Positions 31,959-44,387 are shown, numbered from the stretch's first letter. The stretch: DNA of 64,000 bases from Iamia sp963728655 (GCA_963728655.1 CAVSLD010000006.1:1240001-1304000); one strand, 5' to 3'. Numbers and translations: made by a program. Notes: generated by a model from the sequence alone, not told the origin.

Positions 31959-34903
31959 CGGGGTCCGACGGCCCGCCCGCGTCCTGGTCTCCCCCGCCGC
32001 GGCCCGACGCGCCACCGCCGACCCCGACGGGTCCGTCGGTGGCCGAGGTCCTGGTCGGCCTCGGTGGGCTGAGCCTGGTCGCGGCCGTCGTCGTGTTCGC
32101 CGCCGTCACCTGGAGCCAGCTCGGGGCCCAGGCCCAGGGCGGGCTGCTGGTCGCCGCCACCGCTGCCGTGCTGGGCGCCGCCGGCACCTGTCGCCGCCGG
32201 GACCTGGTGGCCACCGCGGAGACGCTCGGGGTCGTGGGTGCGGCCCTCGCCGTCGTCGACGTGCAGGTCGTCCGCATCGGCCTCGACGGCGTGGTCAGCC
32301 CTCGCCTGGTGTGGTCCGTGGGCCTGGCCCTGGTCGCGGCGGCGACCGGTGTCGGCGGGGCGCGGCTGCGGCTCCGGGGGTTGGCCACGGCCGGCGCCGC
32401 CCTCGCGTTCCTGCCCGCCGTGGTCGCGGCCACGGGCGCCTCCTCGGGCTCGGTCCTCGCGGCCGTCCTCGGGACCCAGGCCCTGGGCGCGGCCGCCCTC
32501 CGCCGCCGGCTGCCCCCCCTGCCGGCCGCAGTGGCCGCCACCGGGGCCGCCCTGTCGTGGGTGGGTGCAGCGCTGGGGCTGTTCGTCCTGGTCGGCGCCG
32601 GCCTGGACCACGACCCGGCCCGCTCCCCCCTCGGTGCCGCGGTCCTGCTCGCAGGCCTCGCCGCCGGGTCGATCGTCGTGGGCCAGCGGGCCCGGGACGC
32701 TGCACTGCGCGCCGCCGGCACCGCCCTGGCCCTGGCCCCGGCGCTCGTCGCCGCCCTCGGCACCGGACGCCCCTCCGTCGTCCTGTGGGTCCTGGCCCTG
32801 GAGGGCCTGGCTGCGGTCGTCCTGGGCCACGCCCTGACCAGCGCCCCTGTGGAGCGCGCCCTCCTGGTGACCGGCGGCGCGGCCGCCTGGACCCTGGCCG
32901 CCACCGGCGCCCTGGGGACGGCCCTGATCGGTCTGGCCGACGCGCCCGACCGGGCCCCGGTGGCCTCGATCGCCCTGCTGGCGGTGCTGTCGGTGACGTG
33001 GGGCGTGGTCGGGACCCGCCTGCGCCAGCCCGTCCTCGTGGCCGCCGGCGCCGGCCTGGCGTTCGCCCCGCTCGTCCTGGCCGCCGTGCCGGTCGGCACC
33101 TCGGCGGTCCTGTGGGTCCTGGTGGCCGAGGCCGCCGTGGCGCTGGCCGGGGGCGCCCACCCCGTCGTCCGCGGCGCGCCCGACGACCTCGTGCGGGGCG
33201 TCCTCCACCTCGGCGGGGCCAGTGCGTGGACGGCGGCCGCGACCGGCGCCGTCGCCCTCGGCGCCGACGCCCTCACGACCACCCGGCCGACCACCCCTGT
33301 CACGTCGGTGGCCCTGCTCGGCGCCCTGGCTGCGGTGGTCGGGGGCGGCGCCATCGTCGCCCGGTGGGGCCGCGAGACGGCTGCGGTGGCCCTGGCCGCG
33401 GCGACCGCGAGCGTGCTCGGAGCGGTGTCCCTCGCCTGGGCCACGGCCTCGACCGAGGTGCTCGTGACCGCGGTGTCCCTCGCCGCCGGCGGCCTCGCCC
33501 TGGGCGCGGCCCTCCTGGTGCGGAGGGACCCGGACCGGCCCTGGACCGCCTCGGTCGCGACGGGGGCAGCGGTGGGCGGAGCCCTGGCCCTGGTCCCCCT
33601 GGAGGCCGTGCTCCGCACCATCGGCGCCATCGCCGAGACGGCCGTGCCGCGCCAACCGGGGGCGGCGGGCGACTCCCTCACCGACCGACTGGCCGCGACC
33701 GAGGCGGCCCGCACCGGGCCCCTGCCGTCGGTGGCCAGCCTGGGCCAGCTGGTGGCCCTGGTCCTCCTCGCCGGTGCGGTGGCGCTGCTCTGGCGCCGTC
33801 GGGCGGCGTGGCCGCTCGCTGCCGTCGGCGTGGTCGGGGCCGTCGCCGCCCCCGTCGCCCTCGGCGCCAGCGTGGCGGCCACCAGCGCCCTCCTCGCTGC
33901 GGTCCTGGTCCTCGGCACGGCGCGCCTCGTCCACCGACCCGACGAACCGGTCCTGGTCGCCGCCCTGGCCGCGCTGGCGCCGGTCCTGCTCGGCGTCGCC
34001 CTCGCCTCGGTGCCGTTGGCCCTCGCCGCCACCGGCCTCGTGGTGGTGCTGGTCGGGATCCTGGCCGCCGACGCCGTGCGCCGGGATGCCCGGACCGCCC
34101 CGGCGTGGGTGGCGACGGCGATCGCGGCGAGCTCGGGCGCGGCGGCCCTCGCTGCCGTCCTCCTGGGCGCCACCGGGAGCGCCCCGGCCCTCGCCCTCAC
34201 CGCGACGGCCCTGGTCGGTGCCGGCATCGCCCCGCTGGTCGAGGCCCGAGCGGGGCGGACGGCCCGCACCACCGCCGACGTCGCCGACGTGGTCGTGGCC
34301 GGGGCCCTCGGGACGGGACTCCTCGCCACCACCTCGATCGACGGGGCCAGCGTGGTCGTCGCCGCCGTCGTCGTCGCCAGCGGGGCCTCGGCCCTGCGGC
34401 CCACCCGACGACCGCTCTGGCTGGCGTCCACGGCCGCGACGGTGGTCCTGACGTGGATGCGGCTCGCCGTTGCCGGGGTGGAGCTGGTCGAGGCCTACAG
34501 CCTTCCCCTGGCCGGGGCCCTGCTCGCGGCCGGCGTCCTGGCCCGCCGAGGGGTCCCCCGCACCTCGTGGGAGCGGGTGGGCGCCGGGCTGGTGGCGGGT
34601 CTGGCCCCCACCACCGCCGTCGCCCTGGTGGATGGCGACGTGACCCGCACCGTCGCCGTGGTCGCAGCCGGGGTGGCGGTGACCCTGTGGGGCGCGCGCG
34701 GACGCGAGCAGGCACCCCTCGCGCTCGGTGGCGCCGTCGTCGCTGCGGTCGCGGTCCGCCACCTCGGCCCGGTCGCCGCCGACCTGCCGCGGTGGCTCGT
34801 CCTGGGCGTGGCCGGGGTCGTCCTGCTGGCCGCGGGGGCGACCTTCGAGCAGCGTCGACGCGACCTGCGGGCGGCGCGCGACGCCTTCGCCGGCCTGCGG
34901 TGA
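31955..34903 (+). CDS. Large multi-pass membrane protein (SCO7613 C-terminal-like)
   Basis: Of 982 residues nearly all after residue 35 are hydrophobic helices separated by short Arg-rich turns, giving roughly 25-30 membrane segments. Ala, Val, Leu and Gly dominate. The first helix is VAEVLVGLGGLSLVAAVVVF, preceded by a Pro-rich linker. This layout resembles membrane proteins annotated by their SCO7613 C-terminal domain in actinobacteria, whose function is unknown. The GTG start overlaps the Zn-ribbon stop. It converges on the phosphotransferase gene with a 6-base gap. Confidence 0.75.
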   Translation: MTGSDGPPASWSPPPRPDAPPPTPTGPSVAEVLVGLGGLSLVAAVVVFAAVTWSQLGAQAQGGLLVAATAAVLGAAGTCRRRDLVATAETLGVVGAALAVVDVQVVRIGLDGVVSPRLVWSVGLALVAAATGVGGARLRLRGLATAGAALAFLPAVVAATGASSGSVLAAVLGTQALGAAALRRRLPPLPAAVAATGAALSWVGAALGLFVLVGAGLDHDPARSPLGAAVLLAGLAAGSIVVGQRARDAALRAAGTALALAPALVAALGTGRPSVVLWVLALEGLAAVVLGHALTSAPVERALLVTGGAAAWTLAATGALGTALIGLADAPDRAPVASIALLAVLSVTWGVVGTRLRQPVLVAAGAGLAFAPLVLAAVPVGTSAVLWVLVAEAAVALAGGAHPVVRGAPDDLVRGVLHLGGASAWTAAATGAVALGADALTTTRPTTPVTSVALLGALAAVVGGGAIVARWGRETAAVALAAATASVLGAVSLAWATASTEVLVTAVSLAAGGLALGAALLVRRDPDRPWTASVATGAAVGGALALVPLEAVLRTIGAIAETAVPRQPGAAGDSLTDRLAATEAARTGPLPSVASLGQLVALVLLAGAVALLWRRRAAWPLAAVGVVGAVAAPVALGASVAATSALLAAVLVLGTARLVHRPDEPVLVAALAALAPVLLGVALASVPLALAATGLVVVLVGILAADAVRRDARTAPAWVATAIAASSGAAALAAVLLGATGSAPALALTATALVGAGIAPLVEARAGRTARTTADVADVVVAGALGTGLLATTSIDGASVVVAAVVVASGASALRPTRRPLWLASTAATVVLTWMRLAVAGVELVEAYSLPLAGALLAAGVLARRGVPRTSWERVGAGLVAGLAPTTAVALVDGDVTRTVAVVAAGVAVTLWGARGREQAPLALGGAVVAAVAVRHLGPVAADLPRWLVLGVAGVVLLAAGATFEQRRRDLRAARDAFAGLR

Positions 34904-34909
34904 GGCCGG

Positions 34910-36023
34910 TCAGGCCCGGTCCACGTCGGGGTCGATGCCCATGTCCCGCAAGGCGCCCTCGAGGGCGGCGCAGGCCATGTTGGTCCGGGCGAAGTCGGAC
35001 TCCTGGGGGAAGACGTCGAAGCCCTTGAGCAGCGCCGTGAGCCGCACCATCACGATGGCGAAGCCGACCCCCGCCTCGATCTCTGCCCACCGGTGGTGGG
35101 TGGCCGAGCGGCCGGTGGCCTCCTCCCAGCGGGCGGCCGTCTCCTCCCTCGACGGGAGCCCGGGCAGGCGGGGCAGCTCCAGGCCGGCCGAGAGGGTGTG
35201 GTCGAGCCAGGTGAACCAGCCCAGGTCCTGCACCGGGTCGCCCACGTGGACCATCTCCCAGTCGACGACAGCGGCGACCTCGACGGCGGCGGGGTCGTCG
35301 CGGTGCGCGAAGAGCTGGTTGCCGATGCGGCTGTCGCCCCAGCACAGGGCCGGGTCGTCGGTGTCGGGGGGCTGGGTCTCCCGGAGCCAGGCCAGGCCCG
35401 CCGCGGGCACCACCTGGCGCTCGTCGGGCGAGGCCCAGGCGAGCATCGCCTCCCAGTCGTCGAGGCGCGACGCGAGGCGGCTGCCCCCGTCGGGGCACGG
35501 GTCGAGGTCGGCCAGGCCCAGGGCCCGCCAGTCCACCCCGTGGACCGCGGCCATGGCGTCGAGGCCCCGCTCCCACACCGCCCGCTGGAGCTCCGGCCCG
35601 CCGTCCATGAGCCAGCCCTCCATCGTGTAGGGCGGGCTGTCGCTGGGTGCCTCGCCGTCGACGCGGTCCATCACCATGAACGGGGCACCGAGGGCGGCGG
35701 GGTCCTCCTCGTACCAGCGCAGGCGGGGCACCCGCAGGCCGGGCTGGTCGCCGAGGGCGCCCATCACCCGGTGCTGGACCTCGAAGAGGTCGTGGGGGAA
35801 GACGGTGTGCGAGGTGGGCTGGACCCGCACCGCCAGCCGGTGGGTCGACGGACCCGTCGCCGCCGTCCCAGCGGGCGTCGACGAGGATCGTCTCGTTGCT
35901 GAAGCCGGTGGCCGGTGGGCCGCCGACCTCACCGACCTCGACCTCGCCGTCGACGCGGGTGGCCAGCCAGGCGGCCAGGGCGGTGCGCGCGACCTCGGGG
36001 TCGCGCGGGCTGGGGAGGGCCAC
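34910..36023 (-). CDS. Aminoglycoside phosphotransferase-like (APH/choline kinase fold) protein, frameshifted
   Basis: Kinase-fold protein of the family often annotated as phosphotransferase or acyl-CoA dehydrogenase partner. The first 60 residues (ATG at 36023, ending ATGFSNETILVDARWDGG) lie in one frame. The rest (HRLAVRVQPTSHTVFPHDLFE onward, with LCWGDSRIGNQLF as the catalytic loop and VVDWEMVHVGDPVQDLGW as the metal loop) is in another. One extra base in the G-run at 35842-35844 explains this; removing it restores SVDHRLAVRV. The substrate is unknown. It lies nine bases after the aldehyde dehydrogenase stop in transcription order. Confidence 0.82.
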
Positions 36024-36032
36024 CGGGGCGGC

Positions 36033-37484
36033 TCAGCCCTCTGCGGCGTGGGCGATGGTGCGGGTCTCCAGGTAGGCGGCCAGGCCCTCGGGGCCCATCT
36101 CCCGGCCCAGCCCGGAGGACTTCACCCCGCCGAACGGCGAGCACATGTCGAGGGTGAAGGTGTTGACGTTGCAGGTGCCGGTGCGGATGCGCCGGGCCAC
36201 GTCGGCGGCGGCGGGCTGGTCGGCGCCCCACACCGAGCCGGACAGGCCGTACTCGGAGTCGTTGGCGATGCGGACGGCGTCGTCGACGTCGTCGTAGGCG
36301 ATGACCGACAGCACCGGGCCGAAGATCTCCTCCTGGGCGATGCGCATGTCGTTGGTGACGTCGGCGAACACGGTGGGCTCGACGAACCAGCCCCGGTCCA
36401 TGCCCGACGGACGGCCGCCACCGACGGTGATGCGGGCGCCCTGCTCCTTGCCCGCCGCGATGTAGCCCTCCACCCGGTCGCGCTGGCGCTCGGCCACGAG
36501 GGGGCCGCACTCGGTCTCGGGGTCGAGGGCGTCGCCGACCTTGACCGCGCCGGCGGCCTCGCTGACCGCCTCCACGACCTCGTCGTAGCGGTCGCGGCTG
36601 GCCAGGATCCGGGTCTGGGCCACGCAGGCCTGGCCGTTGTTCATGAGCCCGTTGGGGACGATGCCGGGGATCGCGGTGGCCAGGTCGGCGTCGTCGAGGA
36701 TGATGGCCGCCGACTTGCCGCCCAGCTCGAGCGTGCAGGGGCGCAGCCGCTCGCCGCAGAGGGCGCCGATGCGGCGGCCGGCGACGGTGGAGCCGGTGAA
36801 GGACACCTTGTCGACGTCGGGGTGGGTGACGAGGTGCTCGCTCACCTCGCGGCCGGCGGCGACGATGTTGAGCACGCCCGGCGGGAGGCCGGCGTCGGTG
36901 AGGATCTGGGCCAGCACGTAGGCGTCGAGGGGCGCCTCGGGCGCCGGCTTCAGGACCATGGTGCAGCCCGCGATCATGGCCGGGGCCAGCTTGAGCATGG
37001 AGAGGAACAGCGGCACGTTCCAGGGGATGATCCCGGCGGCCACGCCGATGGGCACCTGGCGCACCTCGGAGGGGCCCATCATCCCGGCCCGCATGTCGGT
37101 GAAGGGGAAGGAGTCGGCCAGGCCCACGTACTGGTCGGCCACCATGGTGGCGGCGAACACCTGGCCCATGAGCGACCACGAGACGGGGCAGCCGTTCTCC
37201 GTCGAGATGAGCTCGGCGATGCCCTGCATGTCGGCGGTGATGGCCCCCGAGGCGGCGGCCAGGACCTCGGCCCGCTCCTTGGGGCTCATGTGCGGCCAGG
37301 GGCCCTCGTCGAAGGCCTTCCGGGCGGCGGCGACGGCCGCGTCGATGTCGGCCTCGGTGCCCTCGGGCACGGTGCCGGCCGACTGCTCGGTCGACGGGTT
37401 GATGACCTCGATCGTCCCCGAGCCGGCGGGGGCGACCCAGTCCCCCCCGATGAACAGGCGGTCGTGGACGGGCGTGTCGGGCAT
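36033..37484 (-). CDS. Aldehyde dehydrogenase (NAD(P)-dependent)
   Basis: Oxidises an aldehyde to the acid through a thioester. Cys287 in NNGQACVAQTR is the nucleophile, Glu254 in LELGGKS the base, and Asn155 in PWNVP the oxyanion residue; SFTGST binds the cofactor. The length of 483 residues is standard. CAGGAG lies nine bases before the ATG and TAGAGT about 30 bases upstream (near 37520), so this gene has a short leader. Substrate unknown; it precedes the phosphotransferase gene on the same strand. Confidence 0.93.
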   Translation of the reverse strand: MPDTPVHDRLFIGGDWVAPAGSGTIEVINPSTEQSAGTVPEGTEADIDAAVAAARKAFDEGPWPHMSPKERAEVLAAASGAITADMQGIAELISTENGCPVSWSLMGQVFAATMVADQYVGLADSFPFTDMRAGMMGPSEVRQVPIGVAAGIIPWNVPLFLSMLKLAPAMIAGCTMVLKPAPEAPLDAYVLAQILTDAGLPPGVLNIVAAGREVSEHLVTHPDVDKVSFTGSTVAGRRIGALCGERLRPCTLELGGKSAAIILDDADLATAIPGIVPNGLMNNGQACVAQTRILASRDRYDEVVEAVSEAAGAVKVGDALDPETECGPLVAERQRDRVEGYIAAGKEQGARITVGGGRPSGMDRGWFVEPTVFADVTNDMRIAQEEIFGPVLSVIAYDDVDDAVRIANDSEYGLSGSVWGADQPAAADVARRIRTGTCNVNTFTLDMCSPFGGVKSSGLGREMGPEGLAAYLETRTIAHAAEG

Positions 37485-37663
37485 GGCGGTGTGCTCCTGG
37501 TCAGGTGTCCAGGTGCACTCTAGGCACACTCCCTGACGCCCCGTCAGGTCACCTGCACCCTGACCGGCGCATCCCTCGCACGGGACCGCGGCCACCCCTG
37601 CACGGCTGCGGTGGCTCCCCACCCACTGGCGACCGCCCCGATCGGGTGGGGGCGGGGGATCGG

Positions 37664-37669
37664 TAGTGT
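37664..37669 (+). promoter_or_regulatory. Leaderless -10 box of the transketolase gene (TAGTGT)
   Basis: TAGTGT ends seven bases before the GTG at 37677. It would start the tkt-tal-pgl operon. Confidence 0.5.
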
Positions 37670-37676
37670 GCGCACC

Positions 37677-39664
<1,988 letters not shown>

Positions 39665-39684
39665 CCCTCACCCCGGAGGCCCCC

Positions 39685-40809
39685 ATGACCCGCCTGCACG
39701 ACCTCTACGACGACCAGGGCCAGAGCCCGTGGCTCGACAACCTCCGCCGCAGCTGGATCTCGGGCGGTGACCTCGCCGGGTGGGTCGACAGGGGCGTGCG
39801 GGGCATCACCTCCAACCCGTCGATCTTCCAGAAGGCCATCGCCGGCTCGGCCGACTACGACGACCAGTTCGCGGCGTGCCTCGACCGCGGCATGTCGGTC
39901 GAGGACACCTACTGGGACCTCGTGGTCTCCGACATCGAGGGGGCCCTGGCCGTGCTCCGGCCCGTCTACGACGCCAGTGACGGCGGCGACGGCTACGTGT
40001 CGGTCGAGGTGGCCCCCAGCCTGGCCCGCGACACCGAGGGCACCGCCCGCGCCGCCCTCGACCTCCACCAGAGGATCGACGAGCCGAACCTCTACGTGAA
40101 GATCCCGGGCACCAACGAGGGTCTGGCGGCCATCCAGAAGGTGATCGCCCAGGGCCACAGCGTCAACGTCACCCTCCTGTTCAGCCTCAGCCGCTACGGC
40201 GACGTCATCGAGGCCCACCAGGCCGGCCTGGAGGAGCTGGTGGCATCCGGCGCCAACGCCGAGGAGGTCCGCCGGGTGTCGTCGGTCGCCTCCTTCTTCG
40301 TCAGCCGGGTCGACGCCGAGGTCGACCGCCGCCTCGACGTCGTCGGCACCGACGCGGCGACCGCCCTGAAGGGCCAGGCCGCGGTGGCCAACGCCCGCCT
40401 GGCCTACGCCCTGTTCCAGGAGCGCTACTCCGGGCCCCGCTGGGAGGCCCTGGCCGCCGCCGGCGCCCGGGTGCAGCGCCCGCTGTGGGCCTCCACCTCG
40501 ACCAAGGACCCGAGCTACCCCGACACGCTCTACGTCGACAGCCTCATCGGCCCCGACACGGTCAACACCCTCCCCGACGCCACCCTCGAGGCCTTCCTCG
40601 ACCACGGCACGGTGGCCCGCACCGTCGACGCGGCCGACGCCGATCCCCGCGCCACCCTCGACGCCCTGGCCGGCGTCGGCGTCGACCTCGACGACGTCAC
40701 CGAGCTGCTGGAGAAGGAGGGGGTCGAGGCCTTCGAGGCGTCCTACGACGACCTCCTCTCCACCCTCGAGCAGAAGGCCGGTGAGCTGCGCCCCGGGGGC
40801 GACGGGTGA
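39685..40809 (+). CDS. tal: Transaldolase
   Basis: Transfers a dihydroxyacetone unit between sugar phosphates. GVRGITSNPSIFQKAI is the N-terminal signature and NLYVKIPGTNEGLAAI contains the Schiff-base Lys (VKIP). INVTLLFS-type strand SVNVTLLFSLSRY and RPLWASTSTKDPSYPDTLYV follow. The length of 374 residues fits the long actinobacterial form. GGAGG lies five bases before the ATG, 20 bases after transketolase. Confidence 0.96.
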   Translation: MTRLHDLYDDQGQSPWLDNLRRSWISGGDLAGWVDRGVRGITSNPSIFQKAIAGSADYDDQFAACLDRGMSVEDTYWDLVVSDIEGALAVLRPVYDASDGGDGYVSVEVAPSLARDTEGTARAALDLHQRIDEPNLYVKIPGTNEGLAAIQKVIAQGHSVNVTLLFSLSRYGDVIEAHQAGLEELVASGANAEEVRRVSSVASFFVSRVDAEVDRRLDVVGTDAATALKGQAAVANARLAYALFQERYSGPRWEALAAAGARVQRPLWASTSTKDPSYPDTLYVDSLIGPDTVNTLPDATLEAFLDHGTVARTVDAADADPRATLDALAGVGVDLDDVTELLEKEGVEAFEASYDDLLSTLEQKAGELRPGGDG

Positions 40810-40846
40810 CGCCCCCGCCCTCCTCCCCCGCCACCGGAGCGCCCCG

Positions 40847-41524
40847 ATGACCATCGAGGGCCTCACCGTCGTCGACGACGTGCCCGGAGCCTTCGCCGAG
40901 CAGGTGGTCGAGGCCTTCGGCGCCCGTGCCGGCGAGGACTTCTCCCTCGCCCTCTCCGGCGGCGACACCGCCCGCCGGTGCTACGAGCGACTCGCCGCCG
41001 AGGCCGCGACCCGCATCGACTGGTGGAAGGTCGACGTCTACTGGGGCGATGAGCGCTGCGTGCCCCACGACCACGAGGACTCCAACTACCGCCTGGCCCG
41101 CGAGGCGCTCCTCGACCGGGTGGGCGCGGCCAACGCCACCCACCTCATGCGCTGCGCCGAGGTCGATGCCTACCAGCTCCGGGTGGGCGACCTGGGGCGC
41201 TTCGACCTGGTCCACCTCGGCCTCGGCCCCGACGGCCACACGGCCTCGCTGTTCGCCGGGTCCGAGGCGCTCGACGCCGACCCCGGCCGGCTGGTGGCCC
41301 TCAACGACGACCCGTCGGGGGTCAACCCCTACACGAGGATGACCCTGACCATGGCCGGCATCGCCCGGGGGCGCACGGTGGTGGTCACGGTGGAGGGCGA
41401 GGCCAAGGCCGAGGCCCTGGCCGCCGTCGACCGGGGCGACGACATCCCCGCCGCCGGCATCACCGGCGACCGCGTGGTCTGGCTGGTCGACCCGGCCGCG
41501 GCCTCGCTGCTCCCGGGGGCCTGA
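40847..41524 (+). CDS. pgl: 6-phosphogluconolactonase
   Basis: Hydrolyses 6-phosphogluconolactone in the oxidative pentose-phosphate branch. DFSLALSGGDTARRCYERL binds the substrate phosphate, VYWGDERCVP and LGLGPDGHTASLFAGS are family signatures. The ATG at 40847 gives 225 residues and follows CACCGGAGC. It is third in the tkt-tal-pgl set. Glucose-6-phosphate dehydrogenase and OpcA, which often sit between tal and pgl in actinobacteria, are absent here. Confidence 0.93.
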   Translation: MTIEGLTVVDDVPGAFAEQVVEAFGARAGEDFSLALSGGDTARRCYERLAAEAATRIDWWKVDVYWGDERCVPHDHEDSNYRLAREALLDRVGAANATHLMRCAEVDAYQLRVGDLGRFDLVHLGLGPDGHTASLFAGSEALDADPGRLVALNDDPSGVNPYTRMTLTMAGIARGRTVVVTVEGEAKAEALAAVDRGDDIPAAGITGDRVVWLVDPAAASLLPGA

Positions 41525-41531
41525 GGCCTCC

Positions 41532-41556
41532 CGCCCCCCGGTGCCCGCCGGGGGCG
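41532..41556. terminator. Bidirectional hairpin between pgl and kinase 1
   Basis: CGCCCCCCGG pairs with CCGGGGGCG (9 bp with one bulge) in the 39-base gap between convergent genes. No T-run. Confidence 0.45.
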
Positions 41557-41563
41557 ACGCCGG

Positions 41564-44235
41564 TCAGCCCGAGGAGAGCATCTGCACGCCGTCGGGGCCG
41601 AGCACGACCACGCCCCCGTCGATGGTGACCAGGGTGACCGCACCAGCGACGTCGCCCACGTTCCACAGGGGGCTCAGGTCCTCCGTGGAGGACGCGGTGA
41701 TGCCGTCCTCGCCCAGCAGGGCGATGCCCCCCTGGAAGGCGGACGACGACAGCGACGGCGACGCCGGCGACGAGTCGATCGAGGCCAGCTCCTCACCGCC
41801 CTGGTCGGTGGCGAGCACCCGGATCGGGGCGCCCAGCTGGCCGGCGACGAGGCGATCGGCGGTGCCCACCCACACGTTGGCCTCGCCCCCCACGACGAGC
41901 GGGTCGCGGGCCGTGCGCCAGGCGAGCGTGCCGGTGGACGGCTCGACGCCGAGGTCACCGCCCTCGGCCGCCACCACCGCCAGCCCGCCGGCCGCGGCCA
42001 CCGCGAGCGGGGCACCGACCTGGGCGTCCTCGGCCGAGAGCGGCGGGCCCGTCCAGGCATCGCTGCCGTCGGTGGTGGCCAGGCCCACCACCGAGTCGTC
42101 GGTGACGGTCACCAGCACGTCGTCGAGGACCACCCCCATCCGGGTGACGGGGCTGGACCCGTCGTCGACGACGGCCAGGTCGCGGCGCCAGGCCTCGTCG
42201 CCGCTGGCGAGATCGACCGCGGCCACGGCGCCGGCGTCGGCCACGTAGGCCGTGGCGGCGTCGGCCGCCACCACGATCCCCGGCACGGTCCAGAGCACCT
42301 CGCCGGTGGTGTTGGACAGACCGAGGGCCTCGGGCCCGTCGGAGCCCTGCCCGGCCAGGACCGAGACCTCGATCGACGCCTGGTCGAGGGGTCGCACCAC
42401 CCTCTGGTCCGCAGGGAAGGCGCGCGGACCCCACACCAGTCCGCCCGTCCCGGGGTCGAGGGCGTTGTAGGTGCGCTGCGATCCGCTCCCGTCGGGTGCG
42501 GGGTCGGTGGTGACGACGAGGACCACGTCGCCCGCCGGCGCGAGGGCCACGTTGGTGGCCGACGTCGGCACCGGCTCGGTCCAGCGGCTGGAGCCGTCGG
42601 CCGCGGCCAGGCGCTCGACCAGGAGGGCGCCCTCGTCATCGGGGTAGGCGACGATCGCGTCGCCGTCGACCTCGGTCGCGGCGCAGGCCAGCGTGCCCCC
42701 GCAGTCGACGGCGCGCGCCGCCGCCTCGACCGGAGCGGGCTCCTGGTCGGTGCCGGTCGGCACCTGGGTGCGCACGCCCCAGATGGTCTCGACCTCGTCG
42801 GGCTCCCGCGTCGAGCCCGGCGCCGAGGGATCACCGGTGGATGCAGCCGTCGGCTCGTCGCCACCTCCGTCGTCGCCCCCGCCGGAGGCGACGACGACCA
42901 GCACCACGAGGGCGATCACGACGAGGATCGCCGCCGCACCGAGCACGAGGGGCAGGCGCCGCCGCGAGCGGCCGGCGCCGCCCGGGGGCGCCCCCGGCGG
43001 GGCCGCGCCGATGCCGCCGGGGGCCCCGGCCGGGGTGGCCACGGTGGCGCCCACCGACCGGGTGGCATCACCGGCCTGGGGGCCCGCAGCCGGACCCGGC
43101 GCGCCCCCGAGCGCACCACCACCGTCGGCCACGGGATCGGGCGGGCGCCACCCCGTGGCCCCGGCCGGTGGGGGCGGCGCCGGCGTGACGCCGGGCCCGG
43201 GCGCGGCGGCCCGGCCCACCAGGTCCGTGGGGCCCTCGGCCGGTGGACGGGGCGGGGGGGGTGGGAGGGCAGGCGGCGCGGCGGGGGCGCGGAGAGGTCC
43301 GCCGAGATGGGGGCGAAGCCGATCCGGGTCTCGTCGCCGACGGCGGTCCCCGCGTCGACCACCTCGCGCGTGGAGCGGGCCGGGGTCACGGCGAGGCCGT
43401 GGGCGGCCTGGACCGCCTGCAGCCGCCGAGCCACCTCGGCGGCGCTCTGGGGCCGGTCGATCGGGTCGACAGCCAGCATCTCGGTCACCAGGCCGGTGAC
43501 GTCGGCGGGCACCGCGGGGGGCAGGGGCGGCACCTCGCCCCGGAGCACCCGGGCGATGGAGGTGGCGGGCGAGTCCTCCTCGCCCTGGAAGGGGTTCTGG
43601 CCGGCCAGCAGGGCGTAGAGCAGGGCGCCGAGGGCCCAGACGTCGGTGGTCGGCGCCGGGCGCTGCCCCGACAGCACCTCCGGCGGCGTGTAGAGGATGG
43701 TGCCCAGCACGTGGCCGGTGGCGGTGTTGGTGCCCTCGGCCAGGCGGGCGATGCCGAAGTCGGCCAGCTTGGGGGCGCCGGTCTCGTCCAGCAGCACGTT
43801 GGCCGGCTTCACGTCGCGGTGGAGGATGCCGGTGTCGTGGGCGGCGGACAGGGCATCGGCCACGTGGACCCCGACGTCGACCGCCTGGGCCCAGGGCAGC
43901 GGGCCCTCGGCCTTGAGCCGGTCGTGGAGGGAGCCGCCGGGCAGGTGCTCCATCACCAGGTACGGCCGTCCCTCGGCCGTGGTGCCGGCGTCGTGCACCG
44001 TGACCACCGCCGGGTGGCCCGAGAGGCGCCCCACCGCCCGGCACTCGGCCAGGAAGCGCCGCTGGCGCTCGTCGTCGCCGAGGGTCTCGCCCAGGAGCTT
44101 CACCGCCACCCGGCGGCCCAGCTGGCCCTGCTCCGCCAGCCACACCGTGGCGAACCCGCCCGAGCCCAGCTTGTCGACCAGCGTGTAGCCGGCAGGGAGC
44201 GGGACCTGGGCGGCGGCGGACCCGTCGTCAGCCAT
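41564..44235 (-). CDS. PknB-type Ser/Thr kinase with extracellular PQQ beta-propeller, frameshifted
   Basis: The cytosolic kinase domain (about 17-275) has Lys46, HRDVKPAN (Asp141) and DFG (Asp159). A Pro-rich linker, one membrane helix (RLPLVLGAAAILVVIALVV) and an extracellular PQQ-like beta-propeller (about the last 390 residues, with repeated blades such as AAVDLASGDEAWRRDL) follow. The frame of the kinase and that of the linker differ by one base. The change falls at an eight-G run (43254-43261), where one missing base restores a Pro-rich linker. Likely a surface sensor kinase. It is divergent from fbiC and a paralog of the kinase at 46781. Confidence 0.85.
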
Positions 44236-44375
44236 GCCACACCCAGGGACGCGCCCTCTCGACCACCACGGCGCCGACGGTACACCCGCCCCCGGCGCCC
44301 AGGGCTCGGCCCGGGGGAGGGCCCCCGCCCCGGTGACCAGGGTCGGGGCCCGCGAGGGACGGGGCTCCGCGCCGG

Positions 44376-44381
44376 TAGCCT
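44376..44381 (+). promoter_or_regulatory. Leaderless -10 box of fbiC (TAGCCT)
   Basis: TAGCCT ends six bases before the fbiC GTG. Confidence 0.5.
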
Positions 44382-44387
44382 GCGCCC

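Noticed and set aside
29678..34762. 1,694-codon open frame antisense to the membrane-protein region
   Set aside because: It covers several well-supported plus-strand genes and reads as Gly/Arg/His-rich low complexity. It is a by-product of GC-rich codon bias.
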